Source: DATJPW01 sp035506215 (GTDB lineage Bacteria; Desulfobacterota; Desulfomonilia; Desulfomonilales; Desulfomonilaceae). From it: 64,000 bases of DNA. This document shows, in pieces, positions 8,493-16,893 of the stretch. Numbering within the stretch: position 1 is the stretch's first letter; every line of letters starts with the position of its first letter. The notes below the pieces were generated by a model. That model did not search any database, was not told where the DNA came from, and was given only the letters and a program-made list of their open reading frames with translations. The stretch spans positions 17,382-81,381 of the forward strand of contig DATJPW010000012.1 in the NCBI GenBank assembly GCA_035506215.1, in the 5' to 3' direction. Position numbers and translations under genes: made by a program.

Positions 8493-9221
8493 ATGGAAAA
8501 TGATCTTAGTAGGCGTGAAGTAATTTTCGGGGCGGGCGCCGTCGCAACTCTGGGCGCTATCTCCAGTTTGGTCGGTTCGGCTGCTTTTGCGCAATCCTCC
8601 AAGGAGGGAGCTCCTGCATTTATGCACAAGTTGCCGCCACTTTCTTATCCCGATGACGCGCTTGAGCCTGTGATCGACAAAGAGACGGTGAACATTCACT
8701 ACACCAAACATTTTGCCGCTTACGTGCAGGGCCTCAACTCTGCTCTTGAACAGTTGGAAAAGGCCAGAGCAGCGGGGAATTTCGATACGATCAAAGCAGT
8801 CAGCCGAGATCTGGCCTTCAACGGGTCGGGGGTGGTTCTCCATTGGATCTATTTTGACACAATTGGGCCCAAGGCAGGAGGAGAACCTGACGGAGTGATG
8901 GCCGATCTCATCAAAAGAGATTTCGGTTCCTTCGCCGCTTTTTGGAAACAGTTTGCGGCCGCGTCCAAAGCCGTTGAAGGCTCCGGCTGGGGCATACTTG
9001 CGTGGGAGCCCTTCAGCAAGCGCTTGGTCATCATGCAATCGGAGAAACACCAGAACCTTACCAGTTGGGGCGCAATGCCTCTCATGGTCTGCGATGTCTG
9101 GGAACACGCATACTATCTCAAGTATCAGAACCGAAGACCCGAATACGTTGACAACTTCGCCAAGATCATCGATTGGAAAAAGGTGGGAGAGCGCTTCAAG
9201 ACTTACTGCTCGCAGAAATAG
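8493..9221 (+). CDS. Exported iron/manganese superoxide dismutase
   Basis: 242 residues. An N-terminal twin-arginine-like signal (SRREVIFGAGAVATLGA, cleavage probably after SAAFA near residue 34) precedes a full Fe/Mn-SOD. Metal ligands are visible as His in TVNIHYTKHF, His in GVVLHWIYFD, and Asp/His in DVWEHAYYLKYQNRR. It dismutates superoxide in the periplasm or on the cell surface, a sensible defence for an anaerobe. AAAGGA lies just upstream of the ATG. Iron versus manganese cannot be told from sequence. The export route (Tat versus Sec) is inference. Confidence 0.9.
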   Translation: MENDLSRREVIFGAGAVATLGAISSLVGSAAFAQSSKEGAPAFMHKLPPLSYPDDALEPVIDKETVNIHYTKHFAAYVQGLNSALEQLEKARAAGNFDTIKAVSRDLAFNGSGVVLHWIYFDTIGPKAGGEPDGVMADLIKRDFGSFAAFWKQFAAASKAVEGSGWGILAWEPFSKRLVIMQSEKHQNLTSWGAMPLMVCDVWEHAYYLKYQNRRPEYVDNFAKIIDWKKVGERFKTYCSQK

Positions 9222-9256
9222 GTTTTGAAGTGGGGCGAGCGGGCAGGACTTTTTCC

Positions 9257-9282
9257 CGTTCCCAGGCTGGAGCCTGGGAACG
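9257..9282. repeat. REP-like palindrome (CGTTCCCAGGCT / AGCCTGGGAACG)
   Basis: Perfect 12-bp inverted repeat with a GG loop, in the short space between the convergent sod and FTR genes. A near-identical copy with one wobble pair is at 15452-15475. It may also end transcription from both sides, although no T-tract follows. Confidence 0.75.
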
Positions 9283-9305
9283 AGATGGGAGGCACTGATC
9301 CACTT

Positions 9306-9641
9306 TCAAAAGATGAATTTTTCCGGTGGACGTCGTTCGGGGACGTACTGGTGTGGGATTTTGCCCTCGTTCCACTCCTTCGAGACATAGAGTTCACAGT
9401 AGCACGCACCATACTCGGCCACATCGGGTACCGAGTATATGCAGGGGCAGATGATGTCCTTATCATGCTCACGATTATTGGCGGCTAGCCTGCAAGGGCA
9501 GGACATGTATCCATAACGCCGCCTGTTAGTAATAAGCCCCTCAAGGAGTTCAAATACCTTCTGTTTATCTTTGTTAAAAAAGTAGCCTTTCGGCTCCTGG
9601 ACCTTCTTTAGCATTTCGTAGAGTTTCTCAACCTCATTCAT
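9306..9641 (-). CDS. Ferredoxin:thioredoxin reductase catalytic (beta) subunit-like protein
   Basis: 111 residues. Carries the FTR cysteine pattern MSCPCRLAANN, IICPCIYS and GACYCELYVSKEW, which bind a [4Fe-4S] cluster beside a redox disulfide and reduce thioredoxin using ferredoxin. The third pair is CYC, where plant and cyanobacterial enzymes have CHC, and spacings are x14 and x12 rather than x16 and x8. No variable (alpha) subunit is nearby, as is usual for bacterial FTR. Last gene of a minus-strand run behind the NagD-like phosphatase (39-base gap). Confidence 0.88.
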   Translation of the reverse strand: MNEVEKLYEMLKKVQEPKGYFFNKDKQKVFELLEGLITNRRRYGYMSCPCRLAANNREHDKDIICPCIYSVPDVAEYGACYCELYVSKEWNEGKIPHQYVPERRPPEKFIF

Positions 9642-9680
9642 TAGAGAAGGCCTCCGTTTCTCACGTATCGAAAAGGACGT

Positions 9681-10469
9681 TCAGTCAAAAAAAGTTTCGA
9701 TGTCCGCAATGCTATCGAAAACATAATCCGGTGAATAATCATATTTCGCCAGATCGGGACGAGATGTCGCGCCTGTAAGAACCAGCGCCGAATCCATCCC
9801 CGCGTTTTTAGCAAAAAGGATGTCCGTGTCCATCCGATCACCCACTACCAAGCAAGAGTCTTTGGAAAGTTGTAGCAGTTCGAGCGCCAGAATCGCCATG
9901 TCGGTGGCTGGCTTACCGAAAACCCGGTCAGGCGGACGGCCCACTGCTGTGGCAATGGAAGCCACCACACTTCCCGCTCCGGGCTGAAAACCCCCAGGAA
10001 CGGGAAAAATGGGGTCAAGATTGGTGGCCCAAAATTGCGCGCCATGGCTTATGGCTATATGGGCAAGCTTGATCTTCTCGTATGTCAATCCTGTATCCAG
10101 AGCGACGACCACTATGTTCGTCTTCATCGGGTCGGACTCAATGAATGACCCGGCTTCTTGAACTGCATGAATCAGCTTGGGTTCACCCACCACCATGATA
10201 CGGGCTCCCCGATAATCCTTCTTCAGAGTTCTAATCAACGCCGAGGCCGAGTTCACCACCTGGCTTGGGGTCACGTCCAACCCGAGGCCAGTCAACTTCC
10301 CAGCCAGATCGGCCGCTGGGGCTTTCGCGTTATTGGAAAGGAACAACCAGGCGACGCCTTTTTCTGATAGGGACTTGTAGACCTCTTGGACCCCATCAAT
10401 CAGGAGATTTCCCCTGTTTACCGTCCCGTCCATGTCGGCCAGAATGCCCAGATAGCGCTTTTTTGTCAT
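9681..10469 (-). CDS. HAD superfamily hydrolase, NagD/4-nitrophenylphosphatase type (subclass IIA)
   Basis: 262 residues. HAD motif I is LADMDGTVNRG (nucleophile Asp and acid/base Asp), motif II is WLFLSNNAKAP, the class IIA cap is central, motif III Lys is in RVFGKPATDMAI, and motif IV is LVVGDRMDTDILFAKNAGM. Probable phosphatase for a small phosphorylated metabolite, possibly phosphoglycolate or a sugar phosphate; the substrate is not predictable. Its ATG overlaps the TGA of the upstream TPR gene by one base (TGATG), so they are coupled. Confidence 0.88.
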   Translation of the reverse strand: MTKKRYLGILADMDGTVNRGNLLIDGVQEVYKSLSEKGVAWLFLSNNAKAPAADLAGKLTGLGLDVTPSQVVNSASALIRTLKKDYRGARIMVVGEPKLIHAVQEAGSFIESDPMKTNIVVVALDTGLTYEKIKLAHIAISHGAQFWATNLDPIFPVPGGFQPGAGSVVASIATAVGRPPDRVFGKPATDMAILALELLQLSKDSCLVVGDRMDTDILFAKNAGMDSALVLTGATSRPDLAKYDYSPDYVFDSIADIETFFD

Positions 10470-12187
10470 CAGTTATCTTTCCGGGTCTGCATTTCCCGAG
10501 AAACAAATGAGCTGTCGCCAGGATTTGAGCTGATCTCTGCTGTTTCAGGGGCATCCTTTTTTTGGAGTGCCAAATTCAAATTGTATTGAGCTTCGCGGTA
10601 GCTCGGGTTCAGTTTGAGCGCCCGTTTGTAGCAATCCAGGGCCGTATCGAGCTCTTGCATCTTATAGTGAAAAAATCCTTTGTTGTTCCAGACCAATGCA
10701 TCGTTTGGCGACAAGGCCACGGCTTTTTGGAAATCTTCCCGTGCCTGGGACATTTGGCCGAGATTAAAGCGGGCAACCCCGCGGAGGCTGAGGGCCCGAG
10801 CCGCATCAGGCTTGGAACGGAGGATGGACACGAGATCGGCCAGGGCCAGATGCTGTTCGTCTGCCTGCAAATAGGCAGTTGCCCGATCATAGAGTATGCG
10901 CGGATCACCGGACAACGACTCCAACGCCTTAGTAAAATCCGCTATTGCTGCATCGTAAAGCATGCGAGCCATGAACGTCAGGCCTCGCAGAGCCAAAATT
11001 TCGCCATCGGCCGGATCAAGCTCAGCCGCAGTTGTCAGGTCTGATGCTGCCCGCACTTGTTCATTTATTTCCATGAATGTCCGGGCCCTTTCCTTGTAAG
11101 CTTCAACCAAAGCGGGATCTAATTCTATGGCCCGATTCAGACTCCTCAATGCCTGCTCAGCCTCCTGATTGCGCGCATACACCACACCTCTGTACAAGTG
11201 GGCCGGAGCATGCATAGGGTTCTTGGAAAGGGCCAGTTCGAGGATTCGGTCCGCCTCGACGTAATTTTTCAGTAGTATATGGGCCCTCGCCTGGAGCACC
11301 AGAAGGCCCACCTCGCCGGAATGTTTGACGGCATAGCCGGACAACGCTTCCAGTGCCTTACCGGGCTCATTCATCTTAAAGAACAACAGCGCCTTTTCCT
11401 CAAGCACTTGGTCGTCACCCGGCATCATGGCTTCGACTCGCCGGTAATCTGTTAGGGCCGCGCTGTAATCCTTGAGTTTGACGTTAATCCGGGCCCGCGT
11501 GAGAAATGTCTCCGGATTTTCCGGGGCCAGTCGGCTCAATGCGTTGCTATCCTCAAGTGCTTTCCTCGGTTTTCCTTCTCGAAGCTGCAACCTTGCCCTC
11601 ATTTCCAGTGCCATGATTGAATGTGGCTCGTAATGCAGGGCTCTGGTGTACTCATCTTCCGCTTTGGATAGAAAACCTTCTTTTTCGTTGATCATGCCTT
11701 TGAGAACGTAGGCTTTCGCCATTCCCGGGTTGCTCGAAAGCACTACCTCTAACATTTGTGAAGCTTCATCGAGTTGTTCCAGCAGAATCAAACAGTGGGC
11801 CTTCTCGATTAGGATTGGCACTATTCTCTGCGTGTAAGCCAACGAATGGTCGAAGTCTTCAACAGCTCGAAAATAATCTTTGATTTCTCTGTATGCCAGT
11901 GCACGTTCAAAGTGCAGCGTGGACAGGGCCTCGCCCTTGATGGAGGCATCTTTTAGTGCCTCATCCAAGAGTTCAATCCGGCGGATAGGGTCACTCTGCG
12001 CCCGAATTTCTTTCAACACGGACGGTGCAGTCTGTGCGGCCGGCGACGTGGAGGCATCGAGCAACGATAGGATGACTAAGAGGAACAGCGCTGCTGCAGA
12101 AGGCCATCGAACATAACTGGACCGCATGAAGCGGTACATGGACGAACGAATCGAATGGATGTTACGGCCCTTTCGAGAATTTCCCAT
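10469..12187 (-). CDS. Exported tetratricopeptide repeat protein
   Basis: Up to 572 residues. A hydrophobic signal (WPSAAALFLLVILSLLDAS) is followed by about 14 TPR units to residue 545, with typical A-x-Y-x-x-R/K-G and Y-x-A-L-x-D motifs such as YFRAVEDFDHSL and YREAQYNLNLAL. A polar tail closes the protein. Probable periplasmic or membrane-anchored scaffold; partner unknown. The start is uncertain: ATG 12187, 12139 and 12127 are all in frame without good ribosome sites, and 12139 or 12127 would place the signal peptide near the N-terminus. Coupled to the phosphatase downstream. Confidence 0.8.
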   Translation of the reverse strand: MGNSRKGRNIHSIRSSMYRFMRSSYVRWPSAAALFLLVILSLLDASTSPAAQTAPSVLKEIRAQSDPIRRIELLDEALKDASIKGEALSTLHFERALAYREIKDYFRAVEDFDHSLAYTQRIVPILIEKAHCLILLEQLDEASQMLEVVLSSNPGMAKAYVLKGMINEKEGFLSKAEDEYTRALHYEPHSIMALEMRARLQLREGKPRKALEDSNALSRLAPENPETFLTRARINVKLKDYSAALTDYRRVEAMMPGDDQVLEEKALLFFKMNEPGKALEALSGYAVKHSGEVGLLVLQARAHILLKNYVEADRILELALSKNPMHAPAHLYRGVVYARNQEAEQALRSLNRAIELDPALVEAYKERARTFMEINEQVRAASDLTTAAELDPADGEILALRGLTFMARMLYDAAIADFTKALESLSGDPRILYDRATAYLQADEQHLALADLVSILRSKPDAARALSLRGVARFNLGQMSQAREDFQKAVALSPNDALVWNNKGFFHYKMQELDTALDCYKRALKLNPSYREAQYNLNLALQKKDAPETAEISSNPGDSSFVSREMQTRKDN

Positions 12188-12252
12188 TCACTTGGTTATG
12201 GTGAATCCGGCATTCTCCGGGTTCTCCAAACAACGATCAGAATACTCGATCC

Positions 12253-12564
12253 CTACTCAGGAAATCGTCCTTTCAGCTCACGAACCAAGATTTCAAGAAT
12301 CTCCTGAAATTGTCTCTGCATGAGTATCATATTTTCCCGCATCGCCAGGATCACCTCAACTCCGGCCAGATTCACTTCCAGGTCGCGCATCAGATTGTTA
12401 ATTATTCGTATGCGCTCCACCTGATCTACGGGAAAAACCCGTTCCTTACCTGACGCCCTTTCCACGGAGTGCACCAAGTCCTCAGCTTCAAGCTCGTCAA
12501 GGAAGTTCTCGTCACATTCAAAAATCTCGATGATTTCTTTCCTATAATAATAATCTTGAGCCAT
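12253..12564 (-). CDS. Chaperone modulator, CbpM-like (MerR-type helix-turn-helix)
   Basis: 103 residues: YYYRKEIIEIFECDENFLDELEAEDLV, then ERVFPVDQVERIRIINNLMRDLEVNLAGVEVIL and a C-terminal helix. This is the layout of CbpM/MerR_2 proteins that bind and restrain a DnaJ-type co-chaperone. It lies 107 bases downstream of dnaJ on the same strand, which supports that role. An HspR-like repressor of heat-shock genes is the other possibility, but the characteristic N-terminal HspR signature is not seen. AGGA precedes the ATG. Confidence 0.75.
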   Translation of the reverse strand: MAQDYYYRKEIIEIFECDENFLDELEAEDLVHSVERASGKERVFPVDQVERIRIINNLMRDLEVNLAGVEVILAMRENMILMQRQFQEILEILVRELKGRFPE

Positions 12565-12671
12565 GACGTTTTCCTGAAACTGCTTTTCTCCGATTAAGAA
12601 TCGAGCCTGCTATCGGCCGGCAAATCGCGTCGTCGTTCACAGATCTACCTGTTCCTGTCTTTCGGCATTCG

Positions 12672-13829
12672 TTATAAGCGAATCTCTTCACGTATGTCAC
12701 CTTCATAATAACGATCCAGACTCTTGGCCGCATTGAGGGCTTCGGGGTTGTCAGTGTGTGGAATCTGGATCCTCACAGTAACATACATATCGCCCTGGAC
12801 TTTGGTTTTCAGGTTTGGCACGCCTTTCCCTTTGAGCCTGAGACGTCGACCCGATCTGGTGCCCGGAGGTATTTTCAAATGCACCGACCCACTAGGAGTG
12901 GGAACCATCACCTCCGCGCCGTTCATCGCTTCGCTTACGGTTACCGGAAGATCGATGCTGAGAGTATCACCGTCTCTTTTGAAGACGGGATGCGGCCCAA
13001 CCCGCGTGATTATGATGAGGTCACCGGGAGGACCTCCTTGCTTGCCGGGCTCTCCTTTACCTGCGAGCCTGATCTTGGAACCATCGCTTACCCCTGCGGG
13101 AATATTGACGTCAATGGTTTCCGAGACCGGCACCGTTCCGGAGCCGCGGCACTTGCTGCATATCTCGCCGGCCCGTCCGGTACCGCCGCATTCCGGACAG
13201 GTCTGATTGAAATTAACCGGCCCTCGTGCCACTCGGGTTTGTCCGGTACCCTTACACGTTTTGCACACCGAGTCCGGAGACGAGTAAATGCGGCCCTCTC
13301 CGCCACATTGTGGGCACGGCCCTACCTTCTGGATAGTAACTCGGGTTGTGGCGCCCTTGATAGCAGTGAGGAAATCCACTTCCAGGCTGCTCTCGATGTC
13401 ACGTCCCCTTGTCGGTCCTTTCGGGGCGGCGCGTCCGCCGGCACCGAAAAGTTCGCTGAAGATGTCCTCAAAGCCGGAGTACCGCTGCCCGCCTTGGCCG
13501 GGAGAGAAATCATAATAGAATGTCTGCCCGCCGGCCCCTCCTGGGCCTCCCCCGGCTTGCTGCCACTCACGGTACTGACGAGCGGTCTCCGCGTCAAAAC
13601 CGGCCCTCAGACCCTCTTCGCCGAATTCATCGTATATCTTTCTCTTTTCCGTGTCCGACAGCACTTCATGCGCTTGGGACACGCGTTTGAACTGCTCTTC
13701 CGCATCTTTGTTTCCAGGGTTGACATCAGGATGATACTTCCTGGCAAGCTTGCGGTAAGCCTTTTTGATTTGGTCCGTTGTTGCGTCTTTCTTGACGCCG
13801 AGAACCGAATAAAAATCAGCGCCCGCCAT
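12672..13829 (-). CDS. dnaJ: Chaperone DnaJ
   Basis: Hsp40 co-chaperone that stimulates DnaK ATPase and delivers clients. 385 residues: J-domain with HPD (ARKYHPDVNPG, residues about 5-70), a Gly/Phe-rich linker (GGGPGGAGGQTFYYDF), four zinc repeats (CPQCGGEG, CKTCKGTG, CPECGGTG, CSKCRGSG) and the C-terminal client-binding domains. No grpE or dnaK is beside it. Followed by the CbpM-like gene and the TPR/HAD/FTR run. Two sigma70-like promoters lie in the gap before the amidohydrolase. Confidence 0.94.
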   Translation of the reverse strand: MAGADFYSVLGVKKDATTDQIKKAYRKLARKYHPDVNPGNKDAEEQFKRVSQAHEVLSDTEKRKIYDEFGEEGLRAGFDAETARQYREWQQAGGGPGGAGGQTFYYDFSPGQGGQRYSGFEDIFSELFGAGGRAAPKGPTRGRDIESSLEVDFLTAIKGATTRVTIQKVGPCPQCGGEGRIYSSPDSVCKTCKGTGQTRVARGPVNFNQTCPECGGTGRAGEICSKCRGSGTVPVSETIDVNIPAGVSDGSKIRLAGKGEPGKQGGPPGDLIIITRVGPHPVFKRDGDTLSIDLPVTVSEAMNGAEVMVPTPSGSVHLKIPPGTRSGRRLRLKGKGVPNLKTKVQGDMYVTVRIQIPHTDNPEALNAAKSLDRYYEGDIREEIRL

Positions 13830-13951
13830 CTTAGGGACTCCTACGAATGCAAGGAGACTGAAGAAAAGTGAACTGCAAGTGACACATGTATTTCAGAAAT
13901 GTGATAATCATACTGTCAAATATCAGAAACAGCCGGTATTTGTGCTGTTGA

Positions 13952-13980
13952 ATAATTAAGTACTCTCAGGCTCTTGTCAA
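13952..13980 (-). promoter_or_regulatory. Sigma70-type promoter upstream of dnaJ
   Basis: On the minus strand TTGACA (13975-13980) is followed by a 17-base spacer and AATTAT (13952-13957, 4 of 6 matches). A second TTGACA at 13914-13919 is closer to the gene with a weaker -10. I found neither a CIRCE element nor an HspR-type HAIR box, so heat regulation is not visible here. Confidence 0.5.
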
Positions 13981-14018
13981 GCCGGGTTTGGGTTCCATCC
14001 TTTGGGAGAGCATCGCGG

Positions 14019-14870
14019 ATGATCGTTGATTGTCACGTTCACTTATTGCCTCGCGCAGTTCAACATGACAGGGCGCGTTTTGTTCACCTCGATCCTGCGT
14101 TCGCGTCGCTCTATTCCTCTAAAAAAGCCAAATTGGCCTCCGAGGCCGAGATCATCGAGTATCTGGATGGTTCAGGTATCGACCGGGCGGTGGTGTTCGG
14201 ATTTCCGTGGATGGATCACGACCTTGTTCGACAAAACAACGATGAAATATGGGATTTTCACCAGAGATACCCGGGCAGAATTATCCCCTTTGCCGTGCTG
14301 TCTCCGAAGGCAAGCGAGGACGACTATCTTGAGACCGAGAGGACGATTGCTGCCGGCTTTGCGGGCATAGGCGAGTTGGCAATGTATTATGGAGGCTGGA
14401 ACCAGGAAAACTTCGAGACTATCTCCCCGTGTCTGGATCTGGCCCAAAAGGCTGGGATCCCGGTGATGATTCACGTGAATGAGCCCGTAGGACATCAGTA
14501 TCCCGGCAAGATCTCAGTGAATTTTCAGGGCTTGTTGCAGGCCATAAATGGGCATCCTGATCTGAATTTTATTCTTGCTCATTTCGGCGGGGGGATCTTC
14601 TTCTACGGGCTGATGCCGGAGGTAAGCAGAATACTTGCCCGCACATATCTGGATACTGCGGCTACTCCCTATCTTTACGATTTCAGAGTATTCGAAATAG
14701 CCTCCCGAATCATGGGGCCTGAAAAGGTCCTCTTCGGAAGCGATTTCCCTCTGCTTCCCCTCTCCCGGTATCTTCGAGACCTTGAAAAGACCGATCTTGA
14801 TGAAAGCGTCCGAAACGGAATCCTAGGCGAAAATGTGTCGAAGCTTTTGAAAAAGAACTTTCCGGATTAG
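14019..14870 (+). CDS. Amidohydrolase 2 family metal-dependent hydrolase
   Basis: 283 residues of the ACMSD-like TIM-barrel amidohydrolase family. The metal site DCHVHLLP is at residues 4-11; further sites are MIHVNEP (His), ILAHFGGG (His) and LFGSDFPLLP (Asp). The substrate is unknown; family members decarboxylate or hydrolyse small cyclic or aromatic acids. ATG 14019 was chosen because GGGAGAG lies 8 bases upstream and the metal motif begins directly after; a longer reading from 13974 adds unconserved residues. Convergent with the thioesterase gene. Confidence 0.87.
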   Translation: MIVDCHVHLLPRAVQHDRARFVHLDPAFASLYSSKKAKLASEAEIIEYLDGSGIDRAVVFGFPWMDHDLVRQNNDEIWDFHQRYPGRIIPFAVLSPKASEDDYLETERTIAAGFAGIGELAMYYGGWNQENFETISPCLDLAQKAGIPVMIHVNEPVGHQYPGKISVNFQGLLQAINGHPDLNFILAHFGGGIFFYGLMPEVSRILARTYLDTAATPYLYDFRVFEIASRIMGPEKVLFGSDFPLLPLSRYLRDLEKTDLDESVRNGILGENVSKLLKKNFPD

Positions 14871-14918
14871 CGACACAAGAATTCGAAAGTCTTTCACATT
14901 GTTCCCAGACTCCGTTCT

Positions 14919-15407
14919 TTATCCGTCCTTCACCGCGTCCGAGCCAGCTATCATCACCATTATGACCTCTCCGCGAATGCATTCGTCACCGTCGGAATAG
15001 ACTGAGCAAGCGATGGTACGGCTTGTGCGGCCTTTCTTGGTCACTTTGGCTCGCAAGGTTACTTCTGCGTCCAGGCGAGCAGGTTTCAAGAACTCAACCT
15101 TTATTGCACGGGTCCACCCGGTGGGAAGATCGGCCCCCCGTTCCATGTCAATGCCTCTATCGCGGCATTCCGCGGCGAACGCTGTCCATGCGGAATGGCA
15201 ATCAATAAGAGTGGTGGCGATCCCTCCGTTAAGAAACCCCGGGTACGAACAATGATGCTCCTGAGCATGCCACGTGCTGATGCCTTCCTCTCCGTCGAAG
15301 AAACTTTTCAGTTGCAGTCCCTTCGCGTTGTCTGCACCGCATCCATAGCAGTGACGAATTTCGGCGTCCGGATTCAAGCGATCTTGCAGCGGAATGGTAT
15401 CTGCCAT
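14919..15407 (-). CDS. PaaI-like hotdog-fold thioesterase
   Basis: 162 residues. RHCYGCGADNAKGLQL at the N-terminus is typical of a PaaI/hotdog subgroup, followed by YPGFLNGGIATTLIDCHSAW (active-site helix with Gly-Gly and Asp), IKVEFLKPARLDAEVTLRAKV and a final strand. Probably hydrolyses an acyl-CoA; the acyl group is unknown. Monocistronic, with a cluster of three palindromes just upstream. Confidence 0.82.
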   Translation of the reverse strand: MADTIPLQDRLNPDAEIRHCYGCGADNAKGLQLKSFFDGEEGISTWHAQEHHCSYPGFLNGGIATTLIDCHSAWTAFAAECRDRGIDMERGADLPTGWTRAIKVEFLKPARLDAEVTLRAKVTKKGRTSRTIACSVYSDGDECIRGEVIMVMIAGSDAVKDG

Positions 15408-15426
15408 AGCGTCTCCCCGATTTCGT

Positions 15427-15512
15427 GGAGGCTGAAGCCTCCCCGTTACGCGTTCTCAGGCTGGAGCCTGGGAACAAGAAAAAAGCTAATCGGACCGGCA
15501 GGATGCCGGTCC
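15427..15512. repeat. Cluster of three different REP-like palindromes
   Basis: Between the thioesterase start and the carboxyltransferase stop lie three hairpins in 86 bases: GGAGGCT-GA-AGCCTCC (15427-15442), GTTCTCAGGCT-GG-AGCCTGGGAAC (15452-15475, the family also seen at 9257), and GGACCGGCA-GGA-TGCCGGTCC (15492-15512, 9-bp perfect stem). No reading frame uses this stretch. Confidence 0.75.
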
Positions 15513-15522
15513 CACTACCGGT

Positions 15523-16869
15523 TTATCCCGTATTTTTCGCCTTTTCTTCGAAATATCCAGGCGCCTCATGTGGAAAGATGGCATGTATGAGCAAATCTTC
15601 ATCACTCAGTCCGGGAAATTTCCGTTCCAGTTCCGGCCACATGGGTTCGAGTAATTCCGCCGGCCGCACGGAAATAGGATCTTCGCCTTTGAGGACCCTG
15701 TCTTGAAGCTCCTTGTTCACGGGAGCGGGCGTTTCGCCGTACATGCCTCTGAGAAGATTTGCCGTGTGATTTGCGATTATCTTGTAACGCCCCAGCAAGA
15801 CATTGAAAGTCGCCTGCGAAACAACTATCTGCGAGGTGGGCGTCACAAGCGGTATATATCCCAAGTCCTCTCTGACCCTGGGTATTTCTTTTATGATCTC
15901 TTCCAACCTGTCCAAGGCATTTTGCTGCCTCAACTGGCTACTGAGGTTGGACATAACGCCGCCCGGGATCTGTGTGATCAGCATTCTACAGTCTACCCCG
16001 CTGTACGGCGCCTCGAACTCTTTATACAGAGCTCTTACGGCCTTGGCTTCCTCCGCTGCCTCCGTGAGTTTCGCCAGATCGCAGCCAGTTTCGTACCCGA
16101 ATTGCTCCAGCGCATAAACCAGCGACTCGGTGCATGGATGACCTGTGCCGCCCGAAAACGGGCTGAGCACGGAGTCAATCATCTCCGCGCCCGCTTCCAC
16201 GGCTTTTAGAGCCGACATCATGCCCATGCCGCAGTTGTCGTGCGTGTGGAGGTGTATGGGCACGTCCACTGCTTTCTTGAGACTTGATATGAGCTCAAAG
16301 GTAGTATGCGGATCGATGAGACCGGCCATGTCTTTGATGGCGATTTGATCTACACCTTTGTCTTCGAGTTGTTTGGCCTTGGATACGAACTTTTCGATAG
16401 TGTGAACCGGGCTTATTGTGTAGCAGACCGCTCCCTCGGCTATTTTGCCTACCTCTTTAATCGCTTTTATCACGGCTTCGTGGTTTCTCACATCATCGAG
16501 CGCATCGAATATGCGGAAAATGTCTATCCCATTGCGAGCGGCGGCATGCACGAATTTGAAAACCACATCATCAGAGAAGTTGGTGTATGCCACGAGATTC
16601 TGTCCGCGGATGAGCATCATGCTTTTGACTTTGGGCATTGCCTCCTTGAGTCGGCGAGCCCTCTCCCACGGGTCCTCCCGCAGGTACCGCACACAAACAT
16701 CGAAAGTGGCGCCACCCCAGGTTTCAGCGCCATAAATTCCGGTGTCTGCGAGCTTTGTGGCGATCTTGAGCAGGTCTTCCAGCTTGATGCGTGTAGCCAC
16801 CTTGCTTTGGGAGCCATCACGGAGAGTAATATCAAACAGTTTCACTTGCTTGCGGCTGCCACCGTTCAT
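15523..16869 (-). CDS. Pyruvate carboxylase subunit B / oxaloacetate decarboxylase alpha-type carboxyltransferase without biotinyl domain
   Basis: 448 residues: an HMGL-like TIM barrel (FDITLRDGSQS metal and substrate site, ETWGGATFDVCVRYL, the carbamylated-Lys region AIKDMAGL, HLHTHD metal His pair) followed by the conserved carboxylase domain (ITQIPGGVMSNL, VTPTSQIV). It moves CO2 between biotin and pyruvate/oxaloacetate. The protein stops after the carboxylase domain, so the usual C-terminal biotin-carrier domain (AMKM lysine) is missing and must come from another gene. ATG 16869 has GGAGG 5 bases upstream. 24 bases after the DHH-CBS gene. Confidence 0.88.
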   Translation of the reverse strand: MNGGSRKQVKLFDITLRDGSQSKVATRIKLEDLLKIATKLADTGIYGAETWGGATFDVCVRYLREDPWERARRLKEAMPKVKSMMLIRGQNLVAYTNFSDDVVFKFVHAAARNGIDIFRIFDALDDVRNHEAVIKAIKEVGKIAEGAVCYTISPVHTIEKFVSKAKQLEDKGVDQIAIKDMAGLIDPHTTFELISSLKKAVDVPIHLHTHDNCGMGMMSALKAVEAGAEMIDSVLSPFSGGTGHPCTESLVYALEQFGYETGCDLAKLTEAAEEAKAVRALYKEFEAPYSGVDCRMLITQIPGGVMSNLSSQLRQQNALDRLEEIIKEIPRVREDLGYIPLVTPTSQIVVSQATFNVLLGRYKIIANHTANLLRGMYGETPAPVNKELQDRVLKGEDPISVRPAELLEPMWPELERKFPGLSDEDLLIHAIFPHEAPGYFEEKAKNTG

Positions 16870-16893
16870 CAAAGCCTCCGGATCCGATGCAGT

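Noticed and set aside
12753..13871. Long plus-strand frame opposite dnaJ
   Set aside because: Shadow of the GC-biased dnaJ coding strand; dnaJ domains are unmistakable on the minus strand.
13830..14018. CIRCE or HspR (HAIR) heat-shock operator upstream of dnaJ
   Set aside because: Neither TTAGCACTC/GAGTGCTAA nor CTTGAGT/ACTCAAG arms are present; only sigma70-like boxes.
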